DNA of 64,000 bases from VAZQ01 sp035293945 (lineage in GTDB: Bacteria; Pseudomonadota; Alphaproteobacteria; Rhizobiales; Xanthobacteraceae). Location of the stretch: the NCBI GenBank assembly GCA_035293945.1, contig DATGLV010000034.1, positions 62,001 to 126,000 of the forward strand. Direction: 5' to 3'. The notes beneath the pieces were generated by a model. It was not told the origin of the DNA. It did no database searches and saw only the letters and a list, made by a program, of their open reading frames with translations. The translations under genes and the position numbers were made by a program. This document shows positions 17,790-26,456 of this stretch, one piece after another; the stretch's first letter is position 1, and every line of letters begins with the position of its first letter.

Positions 17790-19571
17790 TCACGCCTCAG
17801 TTATTCCGAATCGCCTCCCCAACAACTGGGCGGCCATGACCAGGCAGAACAGCAAAAGGATCAGCATGACGCCGAGCGCGGACAGCTCGGCGAGCTGCCC
17901 ATTCTGCCACAGCTCCCAGATCATGACCGATACCACCTCGGTGCCCGGGCTGTAGAGCAGGATCGAGCTCGACAGCTCACGGATCGATACGATCAGCACA
18001 TAAATCCAGCCTGCGAGCAATCCCGGCTTGAGCAGGGGCAGGACGACGCGGCGAAATGTCATGCCCCAGCTGGCGCCGCTCATGGCCGCGGATTCCTCGA
18101 GTTCCTTGTGAATCTGGAGCATCGAGGTCGAATTGTAGCGCATCCCGTAGGGCATGAACCGCGTCACATACGCGATCAGCATGATCCAGATCGTGCCGTA
18201 GATGCCGATGTCGATATACAGGTAGCAGATCATGATCGACAGGCCGAGCACGAGGCCGGGAAATACCAGCGGCAGCGAGGTGAGATTGTCGAGGACGGTC
18301 CGTCCGGGCAGCCGCGAGCGCACCACGATCCAGGAGACGACCGCGGTCATCAGCATGATGAGGGTCGCGCTCGCAAAGGCCAGGAACAGGCTGTTGCGCA
18401 CGACGCCGAGGAACCCCGGATAGTCGAGCACGGAATAATACGAGGCGAACGAGGCGCGCTGCAGGGCGGCCCACGACGGCACGCTGGGGAAGCGCTGCAG
18501 CGAGGACCAGATCAGGACCAGGAACGGGAGCAGCACGATGACGGTGAAATAGAGAATAAACAGGGCCGCTGCCAGGTATCGCCATCCGCCGATGTCGATG
18601 GCGCGCGGGCGGAAGCCCTTGCCGGTGACGGTCGCAAAACGTCCCCCCTGCTGGGCGAGCCGCGACTGCAGATAGATGCCGATCGAGGTCAACAACAACA
18701 AGGTCACCGCATAGGCGGAAGCAAGGCCGACTTGGCTCGGATATTGGTGGATCGCGAGATAGATCGAGGACGTATAGACCTGAATGCCGACCGGCAGACC
18801 GAGCAGCGCCGGCACCTCGAACGATTCCACCGCGCGCACGAGGAGGATTAGCAGCGCGCTGGCCGCAGCCGGCCACGCCAGCCGCAGCGTGACGCGCCGC
18901 GCGACCTGCATAACTGACGCCCCGCTCATCAGCGCGGATTCTTCCAGCGACGGGTCCATGGAGCGGAAGGCTGCCGTCATCAATAGGAAAGCCATGGGCG
19001 AGTAATGCAGCCCGTCGACCCAGATCATCCCCGCCATGGTGTAGACGTTGACGAACACCGTGTCGGTGGCAAACACCCCTTGCAACACCTTGTTGATGAT
19101 GCCGGTTCTCGGGCTCGCCAATATGTGCCAGGAGACCGCGAACAGGATGCTCGGAATGACCAGCGGAATGATCGAGAGCCCGAAGAACAGCTTCTTGAAA
19201 GGCGTGTTGGTGCGTTCGTTGGTCCAGGCGAGCGCAGTGCCGAGCGTGAGCGAGAGGGCGGCGGCCCCGATCGCGAATTCGACCGAGTTGAGAAACAGCC
19301 GAAACGTCTCGGTGCTCAGATAGGCGGTACGGAAATTGTCGAGCGTGAAATGCGCCGGCGCAGCTGCGCTTTGCGGGGTGAGGAAGCTCTGCCAAACAAG
19401 AAAAGCGAGGGGCACGAGCGCAAGCCACACCACCACGGCGACCGGGGTGCCGACCAGCAGCCACTGAGCATCAATCCGCCAAGGCGGGCGCTGCGTCCCG
19501 GCTTTGCGCGCCGACGGTTTGGTGCCGGACCGGCGGCTCAGATCCGTAAGATCACCGACCGTGTCCGTCAT
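17790..19571 (-). CDS. ABC transporter permease, fused two-domain type
   Basis: An inner-membrane permease of 593 residues with a cytosolic N-terminal stretch of ~40 residues and two homologous transmembrane halves. Coupling loops are EESALMSGASVMQVARRV near residue 215 and EESAAMSGASWGMTFRRVV near 500. It is the same FbpB-like architecture as the permease at 2918-4621, but clearly diverged. It lies 46 bp after the EutA-like gene and 60 bp before the ATPase on the same strand, so all are probably one transcript. Confidence 0.92.
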   Translation of the reverse strand: MTDTVGDLTDLSRRSGTKPSARKAGTQRPPWRIDAQWLLVGTPVAVVVWLALVPLAFLVWQSFLTPQSAAAPAHFTLDNFRTAYLSTETFRLFLNSVEFAIGAAALSLTLGTALAWTNERTNTPFKKLFFGLSIIPLVIPSILFAVSWHILASPRTGIINKVLQGVFATDTVFVNVYTMAGMIWVDGLHYSPMAFLLMTAAFRSMDPSLEESALMSGASVMQVARRVTLRLAWPAAASALLILLVRAVESFEVPALLGLPVGIQVYTSSIYLAIHQYPSQVGLASAYAVTLLLLTSIGIYLQSRLAQQGGRFATVTGKGFRPRAIDIGGWRYLAAALFILYFTVIVLLPFLVLIWSSLQRFPSVPSWAALQRASFASYYSVLDYPGFLGVVRNSLFLAFASATLIMLMTAVVSWIVVRSRLPGRTVLDNLTSLPLVFPGLVLGLSIMICYLYIDIGIYGTIWIMLIAYVTRFMPYGMRYNSTSMLQIHKELEESAAMSGASWGMTFRRVVLPLLKPGLLAGWIYVLIVSIRELSSSILLYSPGTEVVSVMIWELWQNGQLAELSALGVMLILLLFCLVMAAQLLGRRFGITEA

Positions 19572-19617
19572 CTCGCCAACTGGCCGGCGTACGCGGCCGC
19601 CTCATAATTAGCGCCGC

Positions 19618-21435
19618 TCAACCATTCCGCCGGCTGCCCGCCTCGGGCCGATGATCGTGCTGGTGATGATCCAGACCATGTTCATGGCCGTGGTGCTCAT
19701 GAGCGTGGCCGTGGGCGTGATCGTGGTGGTGATGGTGCCCGTGACCATGGGAATGGCCATGACCGTGCTCGTGCGCATCATCGTGGTGGTGGATGCGCTG
19801 CGGCTTGGGAGCGGTCGGATTCTCGCTGAACACCAGGGATTTGATCGTCACCGGAACCGTATAGGACGGCATACGGATACGGCCGAGATCAATGTAGTCG
19901 AAATCGCGCAGCATTACGCCATCGATCGCCAGTATCTCACTTTCCACCAGCAACTCTTCACGCAGGATCGCTCCCAGGGTCTGAGCGATGTCCCCGTCGA
20001 GCATGATAAAGATGGGCTTGCGGCGCGCTATGGTGTTGGCGAGGCCGTGGCGGATGCCGTCCGCAAAGGCGGCGATACGCTCGTAGGAAGGGGCCCCGAG
20101 CCAGCGCAGCGCCAGCGCCACCTCGCCTTCGCCCTCGATCAAGTCAAAGGCGGTGAAGTGCGCCTGGATCGCTTTGGCGAGTTTGGCCGAATCGATCACA
20201 TCCTCGCACACGAAGCTCGGCTGCAGGACCTGCAGATTACGGCGCGGCAGCAATTCGCCCGGCTTGGTGATGTAGCTCGTATTGCCGCTGAGCTGTACGC
20301 TGTATTCCGAGGCGCCGAGCGCAGTCGCGCGGATGCATTCCCCCGCCGGCAAGAGCGGCCAAGGCAGCGCCCCGGCATCGAGCCGCGCGCGGATCGCCTG
20401 CCCGAGCCGGCGCCCCATATCGCCAAAGTCGCGCGTTTCGCGCCCATATACATATTCGCCGACGCCGCCCGAGAACATGATGCCGTCCACCTTGCCGAAA
20501 TCCAGGATCGGATCGGTGAGGTAGAGGTGCTCGACCGAATGCGACATCGGCCGCTCGGTGAGCGCCTTCACCAGCGTCTCGGCCATGCCGGCCGCAACCT
20601 TGTCGAGATCGTGCGGCCCGACCGTGTCGCCTTTGCTCCAGGAAAATCCGGCTTGGCGGGCATGGAATTTCCCGGCCGGATCGAGGCGGGTGATCTTGCG
20701 GTTCTCATCGACTACTTGCAGGCGGCCGCCGATGTGGACCGCGGCCGTGGCGGTCACCTGCCCCTTCTCCACCAGAGCGAGCTTGGTGGTGCCGCCCCCG
20801 ATATCGATGTTGAGAATGCGCTTGTCCTCATCGTGCGAGACGCGCGATGCGCCCGAGCCGAAGGCTGCGAGCAGCGACTCCATGTGATGCCCGGCGGTGG
20901 CGCAAACGAACTCGCCGCCCTGCTCCGAGAGGATGCCGGCGATGCCTTGCGCATTCTCGCGCCGCAGCGCCTCGCCGGTGAGGATCACGGCACCGGTATC
21001 GATGTCGTCGGGATGCAAGCCGGCGCCCGCATAGGCTTCATCGATGATCCGCCCGAGCGCCGCATCGTCGATGCGTTCTTCGCTCTGATAGGGCGTCAGC
21101 GCTACCGGCGACTGGTAGAGTGTCTCGCGCGAGACCACGTAGTAGCGGCTGGTCAGGTCCTCGCCATAACGGCGCAGCTTGATGCGCGAGAAGATGACCT
21201 GCGTGCCGGAGGACCCGATATCGATACCGACGCTCACCAGCGTCACATGATCCTGCATCCAGATCGGGTTCTGCTCGATCGGCCCGTCATCATCGTCGAA
21301 CTCGAAATGATCGTGATCGTGATCGGCCTCACCGTCATGCTCGTGGGTGAACTGCGCGCCGAGCAGGTGGTCGGAGAGCGAGTGGCCGGTCGGCTTCTGT
21401 TGGGCCTTGTCATCGATGTCTTCGGCATCCGCCAT
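19618..21435 (-). CDS. EutA-like ethanolamine ammonia-lyase reactivating factor with His-rich tail
   Basis: An ASKHA-fold ATPase of 605 residues; the usual EutA is about 470. Phosphate-1 motif GIDIGSSGTQV is at 70-80, phosphate-2 NIDIGGGTTKLAL at 209-221, and the adenosine motif GIMFSGGVGEYVYG at 318-331. EutA uses ATP to release damaged B12 cofactor from ethanolamine ammonia-lyase. Two additions are unusual: a His/Asp-rich segment at 27-50 and a C-terminal stretch at 549-595 in which 26 of 47 residues are histidine (DNA 19651-19791). Such tails bind Ni, Co or Zn in metal chaperones. No eutB/eutC is in the window. It is the first gene of an ABC-importer/bicupin operon. The real target enzyme is unknown. 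Confidence 0.86.
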   Translation of the reverse strand: MADAEDIDDKAQQKPTGHSLSDHLLGAQFTHEHDGEADHDHDHFEFDDDDGPIEQNPIWMQDHVTLVSVGIDIGSSGTQVIFSRIKLRRYGEDLTSRYYVVSRETLYQSPVALTPYQSEERIDDAALGRIIDEAYAGAGLHPDDIDTGAVILTGEALRRENAQGIAGILSEQGGEFVCATAGHHMESLLAAFGSGASRVSHDEDKRILNIDIGGGTTKLALVEKGQVTATAAVHIGGRLQVVDENRKITRLDPAGKFHARQAGFSWSKGDTVGPHDLDKVAAGMAETLVKALTERPMSHSVEHLYLTDPILDFGKVDGIMFSGGVGEYVYGRETRDFGDMGRRLGQAIRARLDAGALPWPLLPAGECIRATALGASEYSVQLSGNTSYITKPGELLPRRNLQVLQPSFVCEDVIDSAKLAKAIQAHFTAFDLIEGEGEVALALRWLGAPSYERIAAFADGIRHGLANTIARRKPIFIMLDGDIAQTLGAILREELLVESEILAIDGVMLRDFDYIDLGRIRMPSYTVPVTIKSLVFSENPTAPKPQRIHHHDDAHEHGHGHSHGHGHHHHHDHAHGHAHEHHGHEHGLDHHQHDHRPEAGSRRNG

Positions 21436-21639
21436 TCAACTCTCCTGGAACCCGTGCGCGCTGGACTACCGCCATTCGGCAGGCCGAACGTCGCCGAAGG
21501 CCATGGCCGCGCCGCGCACGGAGCGAGCAGAAGGGCGGGTATGCTGCGGACGTAGAGCACGGCACTGCGAAACGCAAGGCCGACGGAGGAATGAGTTCCC
21601 ACCGCCTTCGCGGCTCCTGACCGAAGCGAGGCCTCCGGT

Positions 21640-21679
21640 TTGACATCAAGGCATCAATTCTGATACATCATGATGCATG
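21640..21679 (+). promoter_or_regulatory. vapBC promoter and likely autoregulatory operator
   Basis: A perfect -35 box TTGACA lies at 21640-21645. An extended -10-like TGATACATC lies at 21661-21669, 7-8 bases before the ATG at 21677. CATCATGATG (21667-21676, near-palindromic outward to TACATCATGATGCA) overlaps the start region, as expected for a RHH antitoxin operator. No Shine-Dalgarno sequence is visible, so the transcript may be leaderless. Confidence 0.45.
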
Positions 21680-21922
21680 CGCACGACCATCACCATCGAT
21701 GATGATGTCGCCGCCAGTCTCGAGCGGCTGCGGCGGACCCGCGAGACAAGCTTCAAGGACCTCGTCAACGAGGCGCTCCGGCGTGGCATCAAAGACATGA
21801 CCGCGCGCCCCAAGCCGCGCGAGCCGTTTCGCACCCGCGCGGTCGATCTCGGGCAACCGCTCATCCCGGTGGACAATATCGGGGAAGCGTTGGCCCTCGC
21901 CGAGGGCGAGGCATTCAAGTGA
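21677..21922 (+). CDS. VapB-type antitoxin, ribbon-helix-helix
   Basis: An 81-residue protein starting MRTTITIDDDVAASLERL, the classic beta-strand plus two helices of a RHH DNA-binding antitoxin. The region after residue 45 (PREPFRTRAVDLGQPLI) is the toxin-neutralising tail, ending near DNIGEALALAEGE. It overlaps the toxin gene by the GTGA arrangement (GTG 21919, TGA 21920-21922), so translation is coupled. It probably represses its own promoter. The pair lies between the EutA operon and a TPP enzyme with no evident link to either. Confidence 0.85.
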   Translation: MRTTITIDDDVAASLERLRRTRETSFKDLVNEALRRGIKDMTARPKPREPFRTRAVDLGQPLIPVDNIGEALALAEGEAFK

Positions 21923-22359
21923 TCCTGGTCGATGCCAAGATTCTGGTTTACGCCCACGTAAGCAGTTTCGATCAACACCGCGCATCGCACGATTGGCTCG
22001 ATCGGCAACTCAACGGAACAAGCAATGTCGGCCTGCCATGGCCGAGCCTGCTCACTTTCCTGCGTCTGGTGACCAACCCGCGTGTTGTCCCGCGCGCCGA
22101 ACCGATTGCCGACGCATGGCGACAAGTGCGCGATTGGCTCACCTGCGAGAACGCCTGGATTCCCCTGCCTACCGAGCGCCACGCGGACGTCGTCGGCAAC
22201 TTGCTGGCGCAGCCCGGGCTGCGTGGCAATCTCGTAATGGACGCGCATGTGGCGGCGCTGGCGATCGAGCATGGCTTGACCCTGTGCTCGGCCGATGGGG
22301 ACTTCGCCCGGTTCCCGGGGCTGAATTGGATCAACCCCCTCGCTCCGCCCGCTGCCTGA
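21919..22359 (+). CDS. VapC-type PIN-domain toxin ribonuclease
   Basis: A 146-residue PIN-domain protein. It begins ILVDAKILVYAHVSSFDQHRAS: the first acidic residue (Asp in LVDAKIL) is in the usual place, and the neighbouring ILVYA matches the family. A central Glu lies in NAWIPLPTERHAD, then MDAHVAALAIEHG and CSADGDFARFPGL supply the later acidic residues (D..A...G, SAD.DF). VapC enzymes cleave RNA (often initiator tRNA or rRNA) and are Mg-dependent. The GTG start overlaps the antitoxin stop. It could be chromosomal addiction cargo, or domesticated. Confidence 0.87.
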   Translation: MILVDAKILVYAHVSSFDQHRASHDWLDRQLNGTSNVGLPWPSLLTFLRLVTNPRVVPRAEPIADAWRQVRDWLTCENAWIPLPTERHADVVGNLLAQPGLRGNLVMDAHVAALAIEHGLTLCSADGDFARFPGLNWINPLAPPAA

Positions 22360-22443
22360 CAGCGCCAGCCACAAGCTGTGTTCATTGACACGCCCGTGAC
22401 GCGCGATAGGGTCACGCCGCCTCAAAACGACGGGAAAACGATC

Positions 22444-24174
22444 GTGAACGATAGCACCAGGGATGCTTCTAAGGTCGGCTCCACGGACATGGCGGCGGAA
22501 GCCTATCTCAGCCGCCTTGCCGAGCGCGGCATCGAGTATGTCTTCGCCAATGCGGGGACCGATTTCGCGCCGATCGTTGAAGCCTTGAGCCGGCCTTCCG
22601 GCAAAAAATATCCGCGTTTCATCACCGTGCCGCATGAAAACGTCGCCATGGCGATGGCGCACGGCTACTATCGCACCTGCGGCAAGCCCGCGGCCGTGAT
22701 GGTGCATGTGACGGTCGGCACCGCCAATGCGATCAACGGCCTCATCAACGCGTCGCGCGACAATATCCCGGTTTTGCTCGCGGCGGGCCGCACGCCGATC
22801 ACCGAGATCGGCCACATCAGCTCGCGCAACCGCTCGATCCATTGGGGCCAGGAGGCTTTCGACCAGGCCGGCATGGTGCGCGAATACGTGAAGTGGGACT
22901 ACGAGCTGCGCAGCGGGCAGCCGGTCGGGGCCGTGGTCGATCGGGCGCTCGACATCGCCATGATGGAGCCGCGCGGACCCGTATATCTCACGCTGCCGCG
23001 CGAGGTCCTGACCGACCGCGCGGTCGCGCCGCGCCGCGACACCGTGCGCCCGCTCGGGGCGTTGGCGCCGGAGCCCGCCTGGGCCGCGGTCGAAGAGGCG
23101 GCTGCCCTCATCGCCAAAGCCGAGTTCCCGCTCATCATTACTTCCAGCATCGGCCGCGATCCCGCCGCCATCGGCGAGCTTGCGGCCTTGGCGGAAGCCT
23201 TCGTGCTGCCGGTAGTGCAAAGCGAGGCGCGCGATTTCAATCTGCCCACCAGCCATCCGATGCACGTGGGCTTCGAGCCTGCAGCCCTCCTCGCCAAAGC
23301 CGACGTCGTGGTGGTGCTTGAGGCCGCGGTGCCGTGGATCCCGGGCGCGCACGGCCCGCGGCAGAACGCCAAGATCATCCACATCGCCGCCGACCCATTG
23401 GCGAGCCGTTTCCCGTTCCGCGAGGTCGAGGCCGACCTCCTGGTCACTGGCGACCCGCGCGCGGCCCTTGCCATGCTGCGCGAATGCCTCGCCGCCGCGC
23501 TCAAGAATTCGAAGAACAGCAGCGCGGAGGCGCGGCGCCCGGTGATCGCCAAGGCGCGCGAAGACATGGCGGCGCGGCGCAAGAAGCTGATCGAGACCGT
23601 GAAGGACCAGACGCCGGTGCATCCGGCCTGGCTCGCGCATTGCCTCAACCAGACGAAATCCGAGAATGCCATCGTGGTGAGCGAGCTGGGCGTGCCGATC
23701 TCCGGGCTCGACCTCAGCCAGCCCGGCTCCTTCATGGGCAGCCTGCTCTCGGGCGGGCTCGGTTTCGGCATGGGGGCGGGGCTCGGCGCCAAGCTCGCGG
23801 CGCCCGAGCGCGAGGTGATCGTCGCGGTCGGCGACGGCTCCTACATGTTCGGCAACCCGGTCCCCTATCACTATGTGGGCCGCGCCGAGAACCTGCCGAC
23901 GCTCACCATCGTGGCCAACAATCACATGTGGGGCGCGGTGCGCTCGGCGACGCTTGATGTGTTCCCGGAAGGCGCCGCCTCAAAAGCCAATGTCATGCCG
24001 ATCACACAGCTCAATCCGTCGCCCGATTTCGAGAAGGTGATCGAGACCTGCGGCGGGCGCGGCGAGCGGGTCGACAATCCGGGCGATCTGCCGGGCGCTC
24101 TCGAGCGCAGCTTCGCGGCATTGCGCTCCGGCACGCCCGCCATGCTCAACGTGCTCACCCAAGGGCGAAGGTAA
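22444..24174 (+). CDS. thiamine-pyrophosphate-dependent enzyme (acetolactate synthase/decarboxylase superfamily)
   Basis: About 576 residues with the three-domain POX/ALS layout. The N-terminal pyrimidine-binding domain carries the activating glutamate in TVPHENVAMAMAHGY (Glu65). A central Rossmann-like domain follows, then a C-terminal PP domain with the Mg/TPP motif GDGSYMFG...IVANNH near 460. This superfamily decarboxylates or ligates 2-keto acids; the substrate cannot be read off. A GTG at 22444 is taken as start; GTG 22378 and ATG 22489 are also in frame, and no site has a strong Shine-Dalgarno. It is similar in class, but not closely, to the TPP enzyme at 28816. Confidence 0.88.
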   Translation: MNDSTRDASKVGSTDMAAEAYLSRLAERGIEYVFANAGTDFAPIVEALSRPSGKKYPRFITVPHENVAMAMAHGYYRTCGKPAAVMVHVTVGTANAINGLINASRDNIPVLLAAGRTPITEIGHISSRNRSIHWGQEAFDQAGMVREYVKWDYELRSGQPVGAVVDRALDIAMMEPRGPVYLTLPREVLTDRAVAPRRDTVRPLGALAPEPAWAAVEEAAALIAKAEFPLIITSSIGRDPAAIGELAALAEAFVLPVVQSEARDFNLPTSHPMHVGFEPAALLAKADVVVVLEAAVPWIPGAHGPRQNAKIIHIAADPLASRFPFREVEADLLVTGDPRAALAMLRECLAAALKNSKNSSAEARRPVIAKAREDMAARRKKLIETVKDQTPVHPAWLAHCLNQTKSENAIVVSELGVPISGLDLSQPGSFMGSLLSGGLGFGMGAGLGAKLAAPEREVIVAVGDGSYMFGNPVPYHYVGRAENLPTLTIVANNHMWGAVRSATLDVFPEGAASKANVMPITQLNPSPDFEKVIETCGGRGERVDNPGDLPGALERSFAALRSGTPAMLNVLTQGRR

Positions 24175-24313
24175 CGGATGCGCACGGTCTCTCCCGTGTC
24201 ATTGCCGCACATAGCCCGTCGAAACACGGGACCGAGCGCCCTGACGTCCCGGCAATCTCCGCAAGGCACCCGCTTCCCATAATAACCAAGATGGCCAGAA
24301 CAAAAGTCCGGCC

Positions 24314-24805
24314 ATGACCGCCGCCCGAGTACGTCTTGCCATGCGCGCAGCTCTTCGCTGGCTCGGTCGCACCCCGGTGCAGACCTTCATCCTGTGCCCC
24401 GTTGCGGTCGTGGGATTTGAGCTCGCGCGGCAGGGCGGCCAGATCGCGATAGTCCCGTGGGGCCTGCCGCTCCTCATCTGGGGCTATGCGCAATACCGCC
24501 TGGTCGGCCGCTATCGCATTCGCCAAGGCGGTGGCGGCCCCGGCATGGCGGCACCCCCGAATCGCATCGTGGTGCAGGGCCCGTATCGCTACACGCGCAA
24601 CCCGATGTATCTCGGGCATCTCTTCTTCATGCTCGGCTTGGCGCTGACCTTCTGGTCGTGGTTCGCCCTTCTCCTATTCGTCGCGCGCGCGGCGTGGTTC
24701 CAATATCGCGTGATGGGAGATGAGGAACGGCTTGCCGCAACTTTCGGAGTCGAATACGAGGCCTATCGGAAGCGCGTGAAGCGCTGGGTGCCGTGGTTGA
24801 TTTGA
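24314..24805 (+). CDS. isoprenylcysteine carboxyl methyltransferase (ICMT/PEMT) family membrane protein
   Basis: A 163-residue integral membrane protein with about 3-4 hydrophobic helices (TFILCPVAVVGF, GLPLLIWGYA, HLFFMLGLALTFWSWFALLLFV). The SAM-binding signature GPYRYTRNPMYLG is at about 98-110, and the C-terminal DEERLAATFGVEYEAYRKRV...WVPW is the standard end of the family. Bacterial members methylate small or lipid substrates; the substrate here is unknown. It follows the TPP enzyme on the same strand with a 139-bp gap. Confidence 0.83.
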   Translation: MTAARVRLAMRAALRWLGRTPVQTFILCPVAVVGFELARQGGQIAIVPWGLPLLIWGYAQYRLVGRYRIRQGGGGPGMAAPPNRIVVQGPYRYTRNPMYLGHLFFMLGLALTFWSWFALLLFVARAAWFQYRVMGDEERLAATFGVEYEAYRKRVKRWVPWLI

Positions 24806-24856
24806 GCCTTTCCGGGCCGGCCAAAGTTCGTGTTTGACGCCGGGTTGCAAATCAGT

Positions 24857-24917
24857 CTACTGACGAAATTGAAACTGACGTGTTGCGCCCGCCGCATCTG
24901 CGCGCCGGGCTTTTTTT
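24857..24917 (+). ncRNA. candidate small RNA with terminator, copy A
   Basis: The block TGACGAAATTGAAACTGA (24861-24878) is followed by a GC hairpin (GCCCG 24887-24891 with CGGGC 24906-24910, inner CGC/GCG pairs) and TTTTTTT at 24911-24917. A -35-like TTGACG at 24834-24839 is 17 bp before CTACTG. The same 18-bp block, hairpin and T-run recur on the minus strand at 57238-57293. A terminator alone would not need the identical 18 bp, so a short transcript of ~50-60 nt is proposed. The -10 match is poor. Confidence 0.45.
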
Positions 24918-24959
24918 GTTGCTGGCAGGCGAGGCAAGGGTTCTTGTGCCCAACTACCC

Positions 24960-24985
24960 CCGAAGTCGGATTCATCCGACTTCGG
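24960..24985. repeat. perfect 26-nt palindrome
   Basis: CCGAAGTCGGAT (24960-24971) and ATCCGACTTCGG (24974-24985) are perfect inverted repeats with a 2-nt centre. No T-run follows (CCATGTGGTATAA). It lies in the 336-bp gap between the methyltransferase gene and the TctC-like gene, 43 bp after small-RNA candidate A. It is either a REP-type element or a protein-binding site. Nothing else is recognised in the gap up to 25141. Confidence 0.6.
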
Positions 24986-25141
24986 CCATGTGGTATAAAT
25001 TCATGCGCCCCGCCGCCTCCGCTCAATCGGCTCGCGGAGGTCCACTCCAAGGCGACTTTCCTGTTTTGGACCTGCTTTAACAGGGAGCGAAACGCTCAAT
25101 CTTGCCAATGACCCGCTCCGGTTGTGTCCGCTGACGCAATG

Positions 25142-26275
25142 TCAGCGCTTCGGCACATTTCGCATGTAGTCGTTGATGAAGTCGCGCATCTCCGGCGAAG
25201 CCACCATCATGGCACGTACTTTGTCGCTGGTGTCGGGAGCGGTCGAATACTCGGGCGCAAAGCCGATCGCCTCCGTGGCCTCGGCGGCAAAATCCTTGTC
25301 TTTGTTGAGATCCAAAATAGCGGATCGCAGCACCGCAACCGCAGCCGGCGGGGCGCCGGGCGGCAGCGCGATCAGACGCTGCAGTGTGGAATTCATTTCG
25401 TAGAGCACCCGGTAAGCCTCCCACATTCGGCCTGAGGGCAGCGTGCCTTTGATCTCTCGATAAAGCTGCGGATAGCTCGGGATGGACAGACCTTCGAGCT
25501 GCTTCTGCGACTCCGGCGGATCGGCGATCTCGTCGTAGAAGACCGGGATCACCTGTCCGGACTTCACCAGCGACGGCTCAACCACGGATCGGTAACTCGG
25601 CGGCGATTCCGAGAACATGGAGATTTCGCCGCGCTGCAGGGCGAGCCGAGCCGGCGGGCTGGAGCGATAACCGGTCACGTATTTGTATGGAACGCCGAGC
25701 ATGTCGAGGCCCAGCCGTAACCGCAGATCTTTGGAAGTGTCGGCGCTCAAGCCTCCGGCGATCAGGCCCTGCGCCTTGATGATATCGGTGGGCACATGCA
25801 TGCCGGGCGGCACGTCGGTGCGCACAAAGTGAATCGTGGTGCCGGGTTGATAGGCGACGAAGGCGTATTTGCGGAAATCGACCCGCCAGCGCTCGGGCTC
25901 GCTCACGTATAGCCAGGCCGAGCCGCTGAGATAGCCGATGACCGTGCCGTCCTTGGGGGCGATCTCACCCAGATATTGCGCGCCGATCAGGCCGCCGGCG
26001 CCATCCATGTTCTGCACGATGATGCCAGCCTCGCCCTCGATATGCCGGGCGAGGTACTTGGCGAACAGACGGCCTTCGATATCGGTCGGCCCACCGACCG
26101 CGAAGTTGATCAGCACCGTCAGCCGCTTGCCCTTGTAATAGGACTCGTCGGCCCGCGACGCCACGACGAGCGCGGCAAGCGCAAGGCACGAAATGGCTGC
26201 ACGCGCAAATGCCACGGCGCATATCCCGGAAAACCGGAACCCGTTTTTCCGGACAGCACATGCCCAAGCAAGCAT
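25142..26275 (-). CDS. TctC/BugD-like tripartite tricarboxylate transporter substrate-binding protein
   Basis: A periplasmic protein of 377 residues. The N-terminus has a positively charged stretch and a hydrophobic core (FARAAISCLALAALVVASRA) ending before DESYYKGKRLTVLINFAVGGPTD. The YYKGK...VGG.TD and NMDGAGGLIGAQYL segments match the Bug family, which captures carboxylates or similar small organic molecules. No TctA/TctB membrane genes are adjacent, as is common for orphan Bug proteins. It is divergent from the aldolase gene across about 180 bp, which suggests it may supply or sense that cluster's substrate. Confidence 0.78.
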   Translation of the reverse strand: MLAWACAVRKNGFRFSGICAVAFARAAISCLALAALVVASRADESYYKGKRLTVLINFAVGGPTDIEGRLFAKYLARHIEGEAGIIVQNMDGAGGLIGAQYLGEIAPKDGTVIGYLSGSAWLYVSEPERWRVDFRKYAFVAYQPGTTIHFVRTDVPPGMHVPTDIIKAQGLIAGGLSADTSKDLRLRLGLDMLGVPYKYVTGYRSSPPARLALQRGEISMFSESPPSYRSVVEPSLVKSGQVIPVFYDEIADPPESQKQLEGLSIPSYPQLYREIKGTLPSGRMWEAYRVLYEMNSTLQRLIALPPGAPPAAVAVLRSAILDLNKDKDFAAEATEAIGFAPEYSTAPDTSDKVRAMMVASPEMRDFINDYMRNVPKR

Positions 26276-26456
26276 CGCCAGTCTCCGGCAACCTGAGGGA
26301 TGGCGGAGTCAAGCCTACTCCGCCGGCGCTGAAGCCGCCATAGCGCCGAAAACACACAACACGCCATGGCCATTCAGTGCGCGGTGTATTACTGGAACAC
26401 GTGAATCGCCAAGCGCGACAGCTTTGAGCATCACCCAGAAGACGGAGAAAGCATCT

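Noticed and set aside
19651..21555. Plus-strand open frame of 634 codons
   Set aside because: It is the complement of the EutA-like gene. Its Val/Met-rich start is just the reverse of the histidine codons in the tail.
21646..23925. Very long minus-strand open frame of 759 codons
   Set aside because: It lies antisense to VapBC and the TPP enzyme, which have full motif sets. Its composition is Arg/Asp/His-rich with no domain, as is normal for antisense frames in GC-rich DNA.
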